Source: Brevibacillus aydinogluensis
GTDB taxonomy: Bacteria; Bacillota; Bacilli; Brevibacillales; Brevibacillaceae
Reading direction: 5' to 3' (one strand)
Length of the DNA: 64,000 nt
Assembly (NCBI RefSeq): GCF_031954365.1
Contig: NZ_JAUSVZ010000001.1
Shown here: positions 26,575 to 35,144 of the stretch, one piece after another
How positions within the stretch are numbered: position 1 is the stretch's first letter
How the letters are laid out: the number at the start of each line of letters is the position of its first letter
Position numbers and translations under genes: made by a program
The notes under the pieces: model-generated
What the model saw: the letters and a program-made list of their open reading frames with translations, nothing else
Told to the model about the DNA's origin: nothing
Databases searched by the model: none

Positions 26575-26605
26575 AGCGTCTCACAGAGTGGGGCGTTGTT
26601 TTTTT
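26575..26605 (+). terminator. Rho-independent terminator of the spoVID operon
   Basis: AGCGTCTCAC pairs with GTGGGGCGTT (several G-T pairs) around a three-base loop, followed by GTTTTTTT. Confidence 0.7.
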
Positions 26606-26625
26606 GCTGTCCTCATTGAAGTCCC

Positions 26626-26808
26626 CTACAGCCAGCCGAGGTAAATGGCCACGTACAAGAGCCCCAGGATGCCGAGCAGGACGACGTCAAACGATGTGGG
26701 AACGATCACCGTGCGGATGAACTGAAAGATGATCAGCGGCAGCAGAACCTGTTTGCAGCCGTACTTGATCCTCAGGTAGGTGGGGTGGAATTTCCAGCGG
26801 CAGTTCAT
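26626..26808 (-). CDS. Small two-helix membrane protein of unknown function
   Basis: A 60-residue protein starting MNCRWKFHPTYLRIKYGCKQ, basic and aromatic, followed by two hydrophobic stretches (VLLPLIIFQFIRTVIVP and FDVVLLGILGLLYVAIYLGWL). GAGGTGATT sits just upstream of the ATG at 26808. I do not recognise the family. Composition and a proper ribosome site argue that it is real. It is divergent from the partner-switching module and separated from it by 150 bases, and it converges on the ysxE-like gene. Confidence 0.6.
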   Translation of the reverse strand: MNCRWKFHPTYLRIKYGCKQVLLPLIIFQFIRTVIVPTSFDVVLLGILGLLYVAIYLGWL

Positions 26809-26962
26809 CGGAATCACCTCGTTCCAGCATATGCGCAAGGAATACAGCCAGTGCCTTGCACCAGCCGCGCTTATCGGGGCAAAAACAGGTTTGGACGCAG
26901 GAGTGAGCGGGTAGGTAAAATGAAAATAGTCTGATAGGATAGCAAAAATAAGGAGATCCACG

Positions 26963-29062
26963 ATGATCTGGGAAGCTCTTCTTTACACGCTGGGTACGGG
27001 CGCGGGCGCGTATCTGGTGCATGTGTCCCGTCGTTCAGCTTGCGATAGGCGTTGGGATGCGTTTTGGCTGGGATGGGGATTGATCAGCTGGGGAGCCGGA
27101 CACCTGCTGGGATTCATCCCGATGGCTTGGGGCCGGATAATCAGCCTGTCTTTGTGTGTGTGCTTTTCGCTCTTTTTTCTGTTGGCCTTGCACACGATGT
27201 TTGCTCCGTATCTCGGCCGCGAGCGGTGGAAGACGCTGCTGGACGCACTGACGCTGTGCGCCATGTTGGGCACAACAGCCGTCTGCCTGATGCTCATGCC
27301 GGATTTGTCCCGCCAGCTGCACGCCCAAATGGCGCTGCAAAGCGGGTTTTTGCTGCTGCTTCCCGCCGTCACCCTGGCACTCGCCAATCGGCGGATGGCG
27401 GATGCGGCCCAGCCGGATCGGCGCCGCCTGCTTGCGGCCGTTTTGCCGTTTATTGTTTTGACGGCGGCGCTGCCCTTTTTGTCTCCGGCTCTGCTGTTTG
27501 GAGCGGGGGCCACTTCGCTTTGGCTTCTCTGCCGGGCGCATCAGCGTCGTGAGCGAGTCAGTGAACGCTCACTGGAAATCGACGACTGCACCCATTCGTA
27601 CGAAAGACTGACATTTTCCCTCCATGATGCATCCATGGCGGCGGTACTGCTGACAGGTACCGTGGTTGCCGCCTTATCCGTTGCCGCCATACCGCGCCTC
27701 AGTCTGATCGGCATGGCCCTGGGAGCGCTGGTGGCGCTGGTGAGGCTGGTGCTGACAATCCGGGCCAACCGGAGCGTGATCAAACGCGCCTTTGGGTATG
27801 TGGACAGACTGGAACGGAGGTTCGCGGAGCAATTGGAGCAGAGTGGGCGGAAAAACGCCCAGATGGCGCAGCTGCTCAAGCTGAAGCAGCGCTATGAACA
27901 GCTCCTGATCGTCAGCAACGAGCACAGCATGAGGGAAGTGAGCTACGAAAACCTGCAGCTGGTGATCGAGGAGCTGGTGGACGCCTGGTTTGCCAAAATG
28001 GGCACGCTTTTATACCTGCGGCTGTCCCTGGAGTCAGCGGATGGTGTCGTCTATTACGAGAGCGTCCGGGGCAATCCGGACCATCCGCAAATTCGGCATA
28101 CGCTGACGGAGCAGATTGTCGTCGACGAACAGCGGGATTCGCCGCTGTCGCCCCGCTACGTGGTGGTGTTGGCCAAGACGGCGGACGAAGAGGCGGATGA
28201 AAAAGAGATGGAGCACCCCTTTTACCGACTGCTCGCGGTCAACGTGCGTGGTCTGATCCTGCGCTGTCTGCACGAAAACCAGTCGCTTGAACTGCGCCTG
28301 ATGGAGCAGGAGATGGAGCTTGCGCGGAGAATTCAACTGCTGCTCATTCCTGAGGAACGGATGGTGCTGCCGCGCCTGCAGGCAAAAGCGGTCTATCTGC
28401 CGGTTGCCTACGTGGGCGGGGACTACGTGGATTACGTCCGGATTGACCAGCGCTACACCTGCTTTGTCGTGGCAGACGCATCGGGACACGGCCTGCCGGC
28501 CAGCCTGATGGCCAACAGCATTCGCAGCGCGCTGCGGGCAGTGATCCAGACGTGCTGGGAGCCTGACCAGATACTCTACAGGCTGAACAACCTGCTGTAT
28601 GCGGATTTGAGCAAAACGCGCTCGTTCATCACGATGTTGATCGTGGTGTACGACGCTGTTGCCCACAAGCTCTTTCTCAGCCGGGCGGGCCATCCCCAGC
28701 CGCTGTACCTGTCGGCCAGCAAGGTCGGCCTGTTCTCCTGCGCCGGGGGCTTGGGGCTGGGGTTGTCGTCCGACAGCCGCTACGTCCGGGAGGAAATGGA
28801 CATTACTGAAGACGGCATGCTGCTCGTCTACACGGATGGCCTGCCAGACCTGAAGCGGCGCGATTCGAGCCGCTGCCCCGACAGATGGCGCCGGGAATTG
28901 TCCGCATTGTGGAACGAATGCCGGACATCGGCCGAAGATCGCATTGCCCTGGTGGAGCAGCGCGTCTGGGAATTGACCCGCGCCTGGCAGCAGAAGGATG
29001 ACATTTCCTTGTTGATCCTTCAGTTTCAAACGGCTGCGAAGAAAGAGGGGGAAGGAGCATGA
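26963..29062 (+). CDS. Membrane PP2C-type (SpoIIE domain) serine phosphatase
   Basis: A 699-residue regulator. Residues 1-270 contain about eight hydrophobic segments in two groups, then a coiled coil (about 275-320), a GAF-like region (about 330-430) and a short linker helix (MEQEMELARRIQLLLIP). The PP2C/SpoIIE phosphatase domain fills the rest: YVGGDYVDYV gives metal Asp residues, DASGHGLPASLMA follows, and VYTDGLPD and KDDISLLIL complete the site. Such enzymes dephosphorylate STAS anti-anti-sigma proteins. Here the kinase-like gene overlaps its end by four bases and the STAS gene comes next, so all three should act together. Input signal unknown. Confidence 0.88.
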   Translation: MIWEALLYTLGTGAGAYLVHVSRRSACDRRWDAFWLGWGLISWGAGHLLGFIPMAWGRIISLSLCVCFSLFFLLALHTMFAPYLGRERWKTLLDALTLCAMLGTTAVCLMLMPDLSRQLHAQMALQSGFLLLLPAVTLALANRRMADAAQPDRRRLLAAVLPFIVLTAALPFLSPALLFGAGATSLWLLCRAHQRRERVSERSLEIDDCTHSYERLTFSLHDASMAAVLLTGTVVAALSVAAIPRLSLIGMALGALVALVRLVLTIRANRSVIKRAFGYVDRLERRFAEQLEQSGRKNAQMAQLLKLKQRYEQLLIVSNEHSMREVSYENLQLVIEELVDAWFAKMGTLLYLRLSLESADGVVYYESVRGNPDHPQIRHTLTEQIVVDEQRDSPLSPRYVVVLAKTADEEADEKEMEHPFYRLLAVNVRGLILRCLHENQSLELRLMEQEMELARRIQLLLIPEERMVLPRLQAKAVYLPVAYVGGDYVDYVRIDQRYTCFVVADASGHGLPASLMANSIRSALRAVIQTCWEPDQILYRLNNLLYADLSKTRSFITMLIVVYDAVAHKLFLSRAGHPQPLYLSASKVGLFSCAGGLGLGLSSDSRYVREEMDITEDGMLLVYTDGLPDLKRRDSSRCPDRWRRELSALWNECRTSAEDRIALVEQRVWELTRAWQQKDDISLLILQFQTAAKKEGEGA

Positions 29063-30297
29063 TACTGTGTGAGCGGTGTCCCGACGAGCCCTCCTGCCGC
29101 AACTGCCTGAACGAACTGCGGGTGGGCCGCTCGGCGCAGAAGGTGCTGCCGCCCCGGCAGGTTCGTCTGACGCTTTTGGCGGACGGCGCGGAGGCTGTCG
29201 CGGAGCTGCGCGCGGTCAGCCGGACCGCAGTGGGGCTGTACTGTCCCGGGCAGCCGCTGCATGGGCGAATTGAAGTGGAGCTGGCCGCCGACTTTCGGAT
29301 TATCGGCAGCCTGGTCCGGGGAATCCGCAATGTGCCGTATTACGTGCTGGATATTGAAAAGGTGCTGCGCCGGAACGAGGTGCTGGAGCGGCTGCTCCTG
29401 GATGAGTTTCACCGCTGGCATCTGAGCGGGGAGCTCGACCCGGCCTCGCTGTTGAAAAACATGCGGGAGCGGAACGACGAGTGGAGCCGGATAATCAAGC
29501 AGGAGCTGCAGAAGCTCTCCATCCTGCGCCAGGTGGGGGCGATCTACCTTTATCTGGTGGAGGACGGCCGCCTGCGTCCGCTCGGGACAGCTCGGGTGGA
29601 CGAGCCGCTGGAGCAGGAGATGCGCCGTCTGGCGGCACGGGCGGCGGACGCGGGCACCGCGCTCAGGGAACAGGTCGTGGCGCCGGACGGGAGCCGTGTC
29701 TACGAGCTGTACGCGTCTCCCCTGCCGGACCGGACGTGCGGCCTTGCGCTGATCGACATTACGGAGGCGATTGCCGAGGAGCGGCGGCGGCAGAAAAAAG
29801 AGTGGGATTTGTACAAACAGGTGTTGGCGTCGGTGACGGGCGACAAGCTGGTCCTGTTGACTGACGAGGAACTGTTTGTACTGATCAGGGAAGGAGAGAT
29901 GCTGGCTGCCATTGACGTACGGGCTCCGGAGGATTTGAGCAGGCTGAGGCGCGAGTGCCGACGGGTGCTGGAGCCGCTCGGAATGGCGGACAAGCGTCTA
30001 TTGCAGTACATCGTGGCGCTGAACGAAGCGGCCAGCAATACGCTGAAGCACGGCAGCGGCGGTACGGTCACTCTCTACCGGGCAAATGAGCAAGTGTGCC
30101 GCGCCGTCGTCCATGACCAGGGGGGCGGCATCGATCTGGAAGAACTGCCGCGTGCGACGCTGATCCAGGGCTATTCCACCCGAAACTCGCTGGGTGTCGG
30201 GTTTCACGTCATGCTGCGGTGCTGCGACCGGCTCCTGCTTTGCAGTTCGTCGGCGGGCACAAAACTGGTCTTGGAGTGCCGCGTCCAACCATTGTGA
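29059..30297 (+). CDS. Anti-sigma-type HATPase kinase with N-terminal Cys cluster and PilZ/GAF-like regions
   Basis: A 412-residue cytosolic protein. The N-terminus has a CxxCx5CxxC cluster (C4, C7, C13, C16), able to hold zinc or an iron-sulfur cluster. Residues 35-95 (AELRAVSRTAVGLYCPGQPL) resemble a divergent PilZ fold; residues 150-240 look GAF-like. A helical stretch leads to a GHKL ATPase domain: NEAASNTLKHG (N box), HDQGGGIDL (G1) and YSTRNSLGVGFHVM (G2), as in SpoIIAB/RsbW-type kinases. It should phosphorylate the following STAS protein or bind a sigma factor. It is larger than classical RsbW (about 160 residues), implying built-in sensing. Starts within the phosphatase stop (ATGA). 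Confidence 0.8.
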   Translation: MILCERCPDEPSCRNCLNELRVGRSAQKVLPPRQVRLTLLADGAEAVAELRAVSRTAVGLYCPGQPLHGRIEVELAADFRIIGSLVRGIRNVPYYVLDIEKVLRRNEVLERLLLDEFHRWHLSGELDPASLLKNMRERNDEWSRIIKQELQKLSILRQVGAIYLYLVEDGRLRPLGTARVDEPLEQEMRRLAARAADAGTALREQVVAPDGSRVYELYASPLPDRTCGLALIDITEAIAEERRRQKKEWDLYKQVLASVTGDKLVLLTDEELFVLIREGEMLAAIDVRAPEDLSRLRRECRRVLEPLGMADKRLLQYIVALNEAASNTLKHGSGGTVTLYRANEQVCRAVVHDQGGGIDLEELPRATLIQGYSTRNSLGVGFHVMLRCCDRLLLCSSSAGTKLVLECRVQPL

Positions 30298-30391
30298 ATG
30301 TTTGGGAAATGCACAAAAGGGTAATACATGAAAGCAGGGAACTGTCAGTACCGGTGGCGTGATGAGAAAACCAAGGGAGAGGAGTTTGTGC

Positions 30392-30703
30392 ATGGAATAC
30401 CGGGCAATCGAAGCGGACGGACAGGCCGCGCTGTTTTTTGCCGGAGAACTGGACATGGCCGTAGGGGACGAAGTGGGGCGGCTGCTGCGCGAATACGGGG
30501 AGCGGAATCAACGCGTGACGGTTGACTTTCGCGACGTGACGTTTGTCGATTCTTCAGGGATTTGCAGCCTGTTTTACACCACCAAGGATTTGCTTAGTGC
30601 GGGCAAACACGTGGAAATCGTCAACGTGCGGGAAGAGATATTGGACATCCTGGAACTGCTGGGGTTTGCGGAGGCGCTCGGCATTGGCGTCAAAAAAGCG
30701 TAG
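30392..30703 (+). CDS. STAS-domain anti-sigma factor antagonist
   Basis: A 103-residue single STAS domain. VTVDFRDVTFVDSSGICSLF near residues 45-64 holds the phosphorylatable serine of the DSSG motif, as in SpoIIAA/RsbV. It is the third gene of the switch module: dephosphorylated by the upstream PP2C, phosphorylated by the upstream HATPase. GGGAGAGGAG lies seven bases before ATG 30392. No sigma factor gene is nearby, so the output could be a distant sigma factor or a non-sigma partner such as a diguanylate cyclase or chemotaxis component. Confidence 0.88.
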   Translation: MEYRAIEADGQAALFFAGELDMAVGDEVGRLLREYGERNQRVTVDFRDVTFVDSSGICSLFYTTKDLLSAGKHVEIVNVREEILDILELLGFAEALGIGVKKA

Positions 30704-30713
30704 CAGGCCGGGT

Positions 30714-30743
30714 TTGACGGGCTGCGCGCAGTTTGTATATAAT
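30714..30743 (+). promoter_or_regulatory. Promoter of the valS T-box transcript
   Basis: TTGACG (30714-30719), 18-base spacer, TATAAT (30738-30743). It begins right after the STAS gene stop. Confidence 0.75.
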
Positions 30744-30749
30744 AATAAC

Positions 30750-31034
30750 CTAGAATCTGCAACAGAACAGGGAACAAGCGATGAACGGGAAGAGTAGGCC
30801 AGGACGCCTTGGCAGAGAGGGAGAATCATTTGCTGCGAGATTCTCTAAGGCAGGGAATGGCTGAAGGTCGCCCGGGAGTTGTTTCGGTGAAGCGATGCCG
30901 CTTAGCCGAAACCGGTCAACAGCCGTTATGTGTCTGAGGGAACGCACGCCCCGTCTGTCTTTTCGACGCGCCGTGTGTTAACAAAGGTGGTACCGCGAAA
31001 TGATCCTTTCGTCCTTTGGATGAAAGGTTTTTTT
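30750..31034 (+). promoter_or_regulatory. T-box leader (valine-specific) of valS-folC
   Basis: The canonical T-box sequence AAAGGTGGTACCGCG is at 30983-30997, followed by the terminator CCTTTCGTCC/GGATGAAAGG and a T run ending about 31034. Stem I features include the AGTA motif at 30793-30796 and the AGAGAG distal loop near 30824. A GTC triplet at 30867-30869 (CTGAAGGTCG) is a good candidate specifier for tRNA-Val, in agreement with the downstream gene. Uncharged tRNA-Val should stabilize the antiterminator and turn on valS. Confidence 0.92.
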
Positions 31035-31056
31035 ATTTTCCGAAGGAGGATGTGCT

Positions 31057-33729
31057 ATGTCGACTCAACCGACGCAAGACATCGATCAACTGCTGCCGAA
31101 GAACTACGATCCGAAGGCAGCGGAAAGCAAATGGTATCCGTACTGGATCGAAAAGCAGTTTTTCAAGGCGGAGCGTGATCCGGACAAACGTCCGTTCACG
31201 ATCGTCATCCCGCCGCCGAACGTGACGGGCAAGCTGCACCTGGGGCACGCTCTGGACACCACCCTGCAGGACATCATCACCCGCGCCAAGCGAATGCAGG
31301 GTTACAGCACGCTGTTTTTGCCGGGGATGGACCACGCCGGAATCGCCACTCAGGCCCGCGTGGAAGCAAACCTGCGCGAACAGGGCATTTCCCGCCACGA
31401 TCTGGGTCGGGAGAAGTTTTTGGAAAAAGTCTGGGAGTGGAAGCACATCTACGCCCAACACATCCGCGACCAGTGGGAAAAGCTGGGGCTGGCGCTGGAC
31501 TATTCGCGTGAACGCTTTACCATGGACGAAGGACTGTCCCGGGCGGTGCGCGAGGTATTCGTCCGTCTCTACGAAAAAGGCCTGATCTACCGCGGCAACC
31601 GCATCATCAACTGGGACCCGGTCGCACGCACGGCGCTCTCCGACATCGAGGTGATCTACAAAGAGGTGAAGGGCGCGCTGCACCACATGCGCTACCCGCT
31701 GGCTGACGGCAGCGGCTACATCGAAGTGGCGACCACCCGTCCGGAAACGATGCTGGGTGATACTGCTGTCGCTGTTCACCCGGATGACGAACGATACAAG
31801 CACCTGATCGGCAAAACGGTGATCCTGCCGATTGTCGGCCGGGAAATTCCGATCGTAGCTGACGACTACGTCGACCCCGAGTTTGGTTCCGGCGCCGTGA
31901 AAATCACGCCGGCCCACGATCCGAACGACTTTGAAATCGGCTTAAGACACAACCTGCCGCAGATCGTGGTCATGGACGAAACCGGCACGATGAACGAAAA
32001 CGCCGGCAAGTATCAGGGCCTCGACCGCTTCGAGTGCCGCAAGCAGATCATCAAGGACCTGACCGAGCAGGGCGTCATGTTCAAAATCGAGGAGCACATC
32101 CACCAGGTGGGTCACAGCGAGCGGAGCGACGCCGTCGTCGAGCCGTACCTGTCGACGCAGTGGTTCGTCAAAATGCAGCCTCTGGCCGATGCTGCCATCG
32201 CCAATGCGTACAGCGAGAACAGCGTCAAATTCGTTCCGGAACGCTTCAAGAACAACTACTTGCGCTGGATTGAAAACATTCGCGACTGGTGCATTTCCCG
32301 TCAGCTCTGGTGGGGACACCGGATTCCGGCATGGTACTGCCAGGACTGCGGCGAGACGATTGTGTCCCGCGACGACGTGACCGAGTGCCCGCACTGCCAC
32401 AGCCACAAGCTGGAGCAGGACCCGGACGTCCTTGACACCTGGTTCTCGTCCGCGCTCTGGCCGTTCTCCACGCTGGGCTGGCCGGACGAGACCGAGGACT
32501 TGAAGTACTTTTATCCGACCAACGTGCTGGTCACCGGCTACGACATCATCTTCTTCTGGGTCGCCCGGATGATTTTCAGCGGCCTGGAGTTTACCGGGAA
32601 AAATCCGTTTGAGACCGTGTTGATTCACGGCATTATTCGCGATTCCGAAGGGCGCAAGATGTCCAAGTCGCTGGGCAATGGCGTCGATCCGATGGAAGTA
32701 ATTGAAAAATACGGGGCAGACGCGCTCCGCTTCACGCTGGCGACGGGCAACTCGCCGGGGAACGACCAGCGCTTCTACTGGGAGAAGGTGGAATCCAACC
32801 GCAACTTCGCCAACAAGATCTGGAACGCCTCCCGTTTTGCCCTGATGAACATGGCCGGCTTCCGCTACGAGGACATTGACCTGTCGGGCGAACTGTCCAC
32901 GCCGGACAAGTGGATTCTCTCCCGTCTGCAGGCTACCATCGCCGACGTGACCCGCTTGATGGACGCGTTTGAATTTGGCGAAGCAGGACGTGTGCTGTAC
33001 AACTTCATCTGGGACGATCTCTGCGACTGGTACATCGAGATGGCCAAACTGCCGCTGTACGGCAGCGACGAGGCGGCGAAGAAGACGACCCAGTCCGTGC
33101 TCGCCACCGTGCTGGATCAAACGCTGCGCCTCCTGCATCCGTTCATGCCGTTCATCACCGAGGAAATCTGGCAGGCGCTGCCTCACCAGGGCGAGAGCAT
33201 CACGGTGGCGGCATGGCCGACTGTCAATGAACAGTGGAGCTTCCCGGATGCCGAGGCAGAGATGAACCTGCTCATGGAAGTGATCCGCAGCGTGCGCAAC
33301 ATTCGCGCCGAGGTCAACGTGCCGATGTCCAAAAAGATCGAGCTGCTGATCAAGCCGGGCGACGCCGTTGCGCTGGAACGCCTGAACCGGGGCAAAGAGT
33401 ACATCGTCCGCTTCTGCAATCCTGAACGCCTGGAGATCAGTGAGCAGTTGGCGACGCCGGACAAGGCGATGTCCGCTGTGGTGACGGGTGCGGAGCTGTT
33501 CCTGCCGCTGGCCGGGCTGATCGATCTCGACCAGGAGATCAAACGCCTGGAAAAAGAACTGGCGACGCTGCACAAGGAAGTGGAGCGGATCGAGAACAAG
33601 CTGAACAACCCGGGCTTTATGGCAAAAGCCCCGGCAAAAGTGATTGACGAAGAAAAGGCCAAACTGGCTGATTACATGGAGAAGCGGGACAAAGTGATTG
33701 CCCGCCTGGCGGAACTGAAAAGCGAATGA
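31057..33729 (+). CDS. valS: Valyl-tRNA synthetase
   Basis: Class I aminoacyl-tRNA synthetase charging tRNA-Val, with CP1 editing of misactivated threonine. It has 890 residues. The HIGH motif is HLGH at 61-64; KMSKS is at 534-538; the editing domain lies between (EVATTRPETMLGD). The C-terminal coiled-coil arm (LATLHKEVERIENKLNNPGF) contacts the tRNA. GAAGGAGG precedes the ATG. Expression should be set by the valine T-box. folC follows after 43 bases. Confidence 0.98.
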   Translation: MSTQPTQDIDQLLPKNYDPKAAESKWYPYWIEKQFFKAERDPDKRPFTIVIPPPNVTGKLHLGHALDTTLQDIITRAKRMQGYSTLFLPGMDHAGIATQARVEANLREQGISRHDLGREKFLEKVWEWKHIYAQHIRDQWEKLGLALDYSRERFTMDEGLSRAVREVFVRLYEKGLIYRGNRIINWDPVARTALSDIEVIYKEVKGALHHMRYPLADGSGYIEVATTRPETMLGDTAVAVHPDDERYKHLIGKTVILPIVGREIPIVADDYVDPEFGSGAVKITPAHDPNDFEIGLRHNLPQIVVMDETGTMNENAGKYQGLDRFECRKQIIKDLTEQGVMFKIEEHIHQVGHSERSDAVVEPYLSTQWFVKMQPLADAAIANAYSENSVKFVPERFKNNYLRWIENIRDWCISRQLWWGHRIPAWYCQDCGETIVSRDDVTECPHCHSHKLEQDPDVLDTWFSSALWPFSTLGWPDETEDLKYFYPTNVLVTGYDIIFFWVARMIFSGLEFTGKNPFETVLIHGIIRDSEGRKMSKSLGNGVDPMEVIEKYGADALRFTLATGNSPGNDQRFYWEKVESNRNFANKIWNASRFALMNMAGFRYEDIDLSGELSTPDKWILSRLQATIADVTRLMDAFEFGEAGRVLYNFIWDDLCDWYIEMAKLPLYGSDEAAKKTTQSVLATVLDQTLRLLHPFMPFITEEIWQALPHQGESITVAAWPTVNEQWSFPDAEAEMNLLMEVIRSVRNIRAEVNVPMSKKIELLIKPGDAVALERLNRGKEYIVRFCNPERLEISEQLATPDKAMSAVVTGAELFLPLAGLIDLDQEIKRLEKELATLHKEVERIENKLNNPGFMAKAPAKVIDEEKAKLADYMEKRDKVIARLAELKSE

Positions 33730-33772
33730 ACCGCCGACCTTTCGCATACTTTTGAGAATGGAGCAATGCGGT

Positions 33773-35143
33773 ATGAACGTAAACCGTTTGGAAGGGTACA
33801 GTGAAACGCTTGACTGGCTGCACGGGCTGCTGAGATTCGGGCAGAAACCGGGTCTGGAGAGAATGCGGTGGATGCTGCAGGAATTGGATCATCCCGAGCG
33901 CAGGCTGGCGTTTGTCCACGTCGCCGGCACGAACGGAAAAGGCTCCACCTGCGCCTATCTGACGCAGATGCTGCTGGAAGCCGGCTACAGCGTGGGCACG
34001 TTCACCTCTCCGTATCTGCTCGATTTTCGCGAGCGGATTCGGTTTAATGGCGTCATGATCCCCGAGGATGATCTGGTAGCGGTGGCCAATGAGGTGAAGC
34101 CGCTCGTGGAGCGCTGCGCGGCGGAAACGGAGTACGGCTCGCCCACGGAGTTTGAGGTGATCACCATGATCGCCATCCTTTACTTTGCCAAGATTGCCAG
34201 ACCCGCCGTCGTCGTGTGGGAAGCGGGATTGGGAGGACGGAACGACTCCACCAACGTCGTCTTTCCGCTCGTTTCGGTCATTACCAACATCGGCATGGAT
34301 CACACGGATGTCCTGGGAGGCACCCTGGAGGAGATTGCCCGGGAAAAAGCGGGGATTATCAAACCGGGTGTGCCTGTCGTGACCGGTGAACGGCGGCCGG
34401 AAGTGCTCACCGTTTTCCGGGAACACGTCGAGAAAGCACGCGGCACACTGTACACAATCGGTCAACACTTTGACGTGGAGCAGCTGGAGGAGCGGATGGG
34501 TGAGCAGCTCATCCGCTACCGCAGCCTGCACCGCCGGCACGAGACGGATTACCGGCTGGCCATGAACGGCCCCCATCAGGCGGATAATGCTGCCGTTGCC
34601 CTGATGACGATCGACGTGCTGAAAAACTTCTTCTCCTTTTTGCTGGAAGACGAGGAAATTGCCCGCGGACTGCAACAAACTCGCTGGCCAGGACGTCTAG
34701 AAGTCGTCTCGTCAAGACCGACGGTCGTGTTGGACGGGGCACACAACCGGGAGGGAATAGAAGCGCTGGTGAGCAGTCTGGAGCGGTTGGTGACAGCAGA
34801 CACCCGGCTGCACCTGCTGTTTGCCGGACTGGCGGATAAGCCGCTTGCTCAGATGGCCGAGGCGCTCAAACCGCTGCAAGAGCGTGTGAAGACCATACAC
34901 CTTGCGACGTTTGACTTTCCTCGCGCCGCCGAGAGCCGGCAATTGTACGATGCGTTTTGCTCGGGAGGATGGCAGACAGAAAGTCTTGAGTCCGTCTCCG
35001 ACTGGCAGGCGTTTCTTTCTTCTTGGGTGAAGGACAGCCGGAGGGTAAACGGCGACGATTGGTTGGTTGTCTGCGGTTCGCTCTACTTCATCGCCCAAGT
35101 ACGCGCGTTCTTTCCCACTACAGTAGAAGAGGCAGGTGAATAG
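33773..35143 (+). CDS. folC: Folylpolyglutamate synthase/dihydrofolate synthase
   Basis: A Mur-ligase-family enzyme that adds glutamate to dihydropteroate or tetrahydrofolate. It has 456 residues. The P-loop GTNGKGST is at 52-59; FTSPYLLDFRERIR and GLGGRNDSTNV match the family, as does NIGMDHTDVLGGTLEEIAREKAGI. The ATG at 33773 has TGGAG about nine bases upstream; TTG at 33752 and ATG at 33758 are in the same frame but less supported. It is co-transcribed with valS, the same order as in B. subtilis. Confidence 0.95.
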   Translation: MNVNRLEGYSETLDWLHGLLRFGQKPGLERMRWMLQELDHPERRLAFVHVAGTNGKGSTCAYLTQMLLEAGYSVGTFTSPYLLDFRERIRFNGVMIPEDDLVAVANEVKPLVERCAAETEYGSPTEFEVITMIAILYFAKIARPAVVVWEAGLGGRNDSTNVVFPLVSVITNIGMDHTDVLGGTLEEIAREKAGIIKPGVPVVTGERRPEVLTVFREHVEKARGTLYTIGQHFDVEQLEERMGEQLIRYRSLHRRHETDYRLAMNGPHQADNAAVALMTIDVLKNFFSFLLEDEEIARGLQQTRWPGRLEVVSSRPTVVLDGAHNREGIEALVSSLERLVTADTRLHLLFAGLADKPLAQMAEALKPLQERVKTIHLATFDFPRAAESRQLYDAFCSGGWQTESLESVSDWQAFLSSWVKDSRRVNGDDWLVVCGSLYFIAQVRAFFPTTVEEAGE

Positions 35144-35144
35144 G

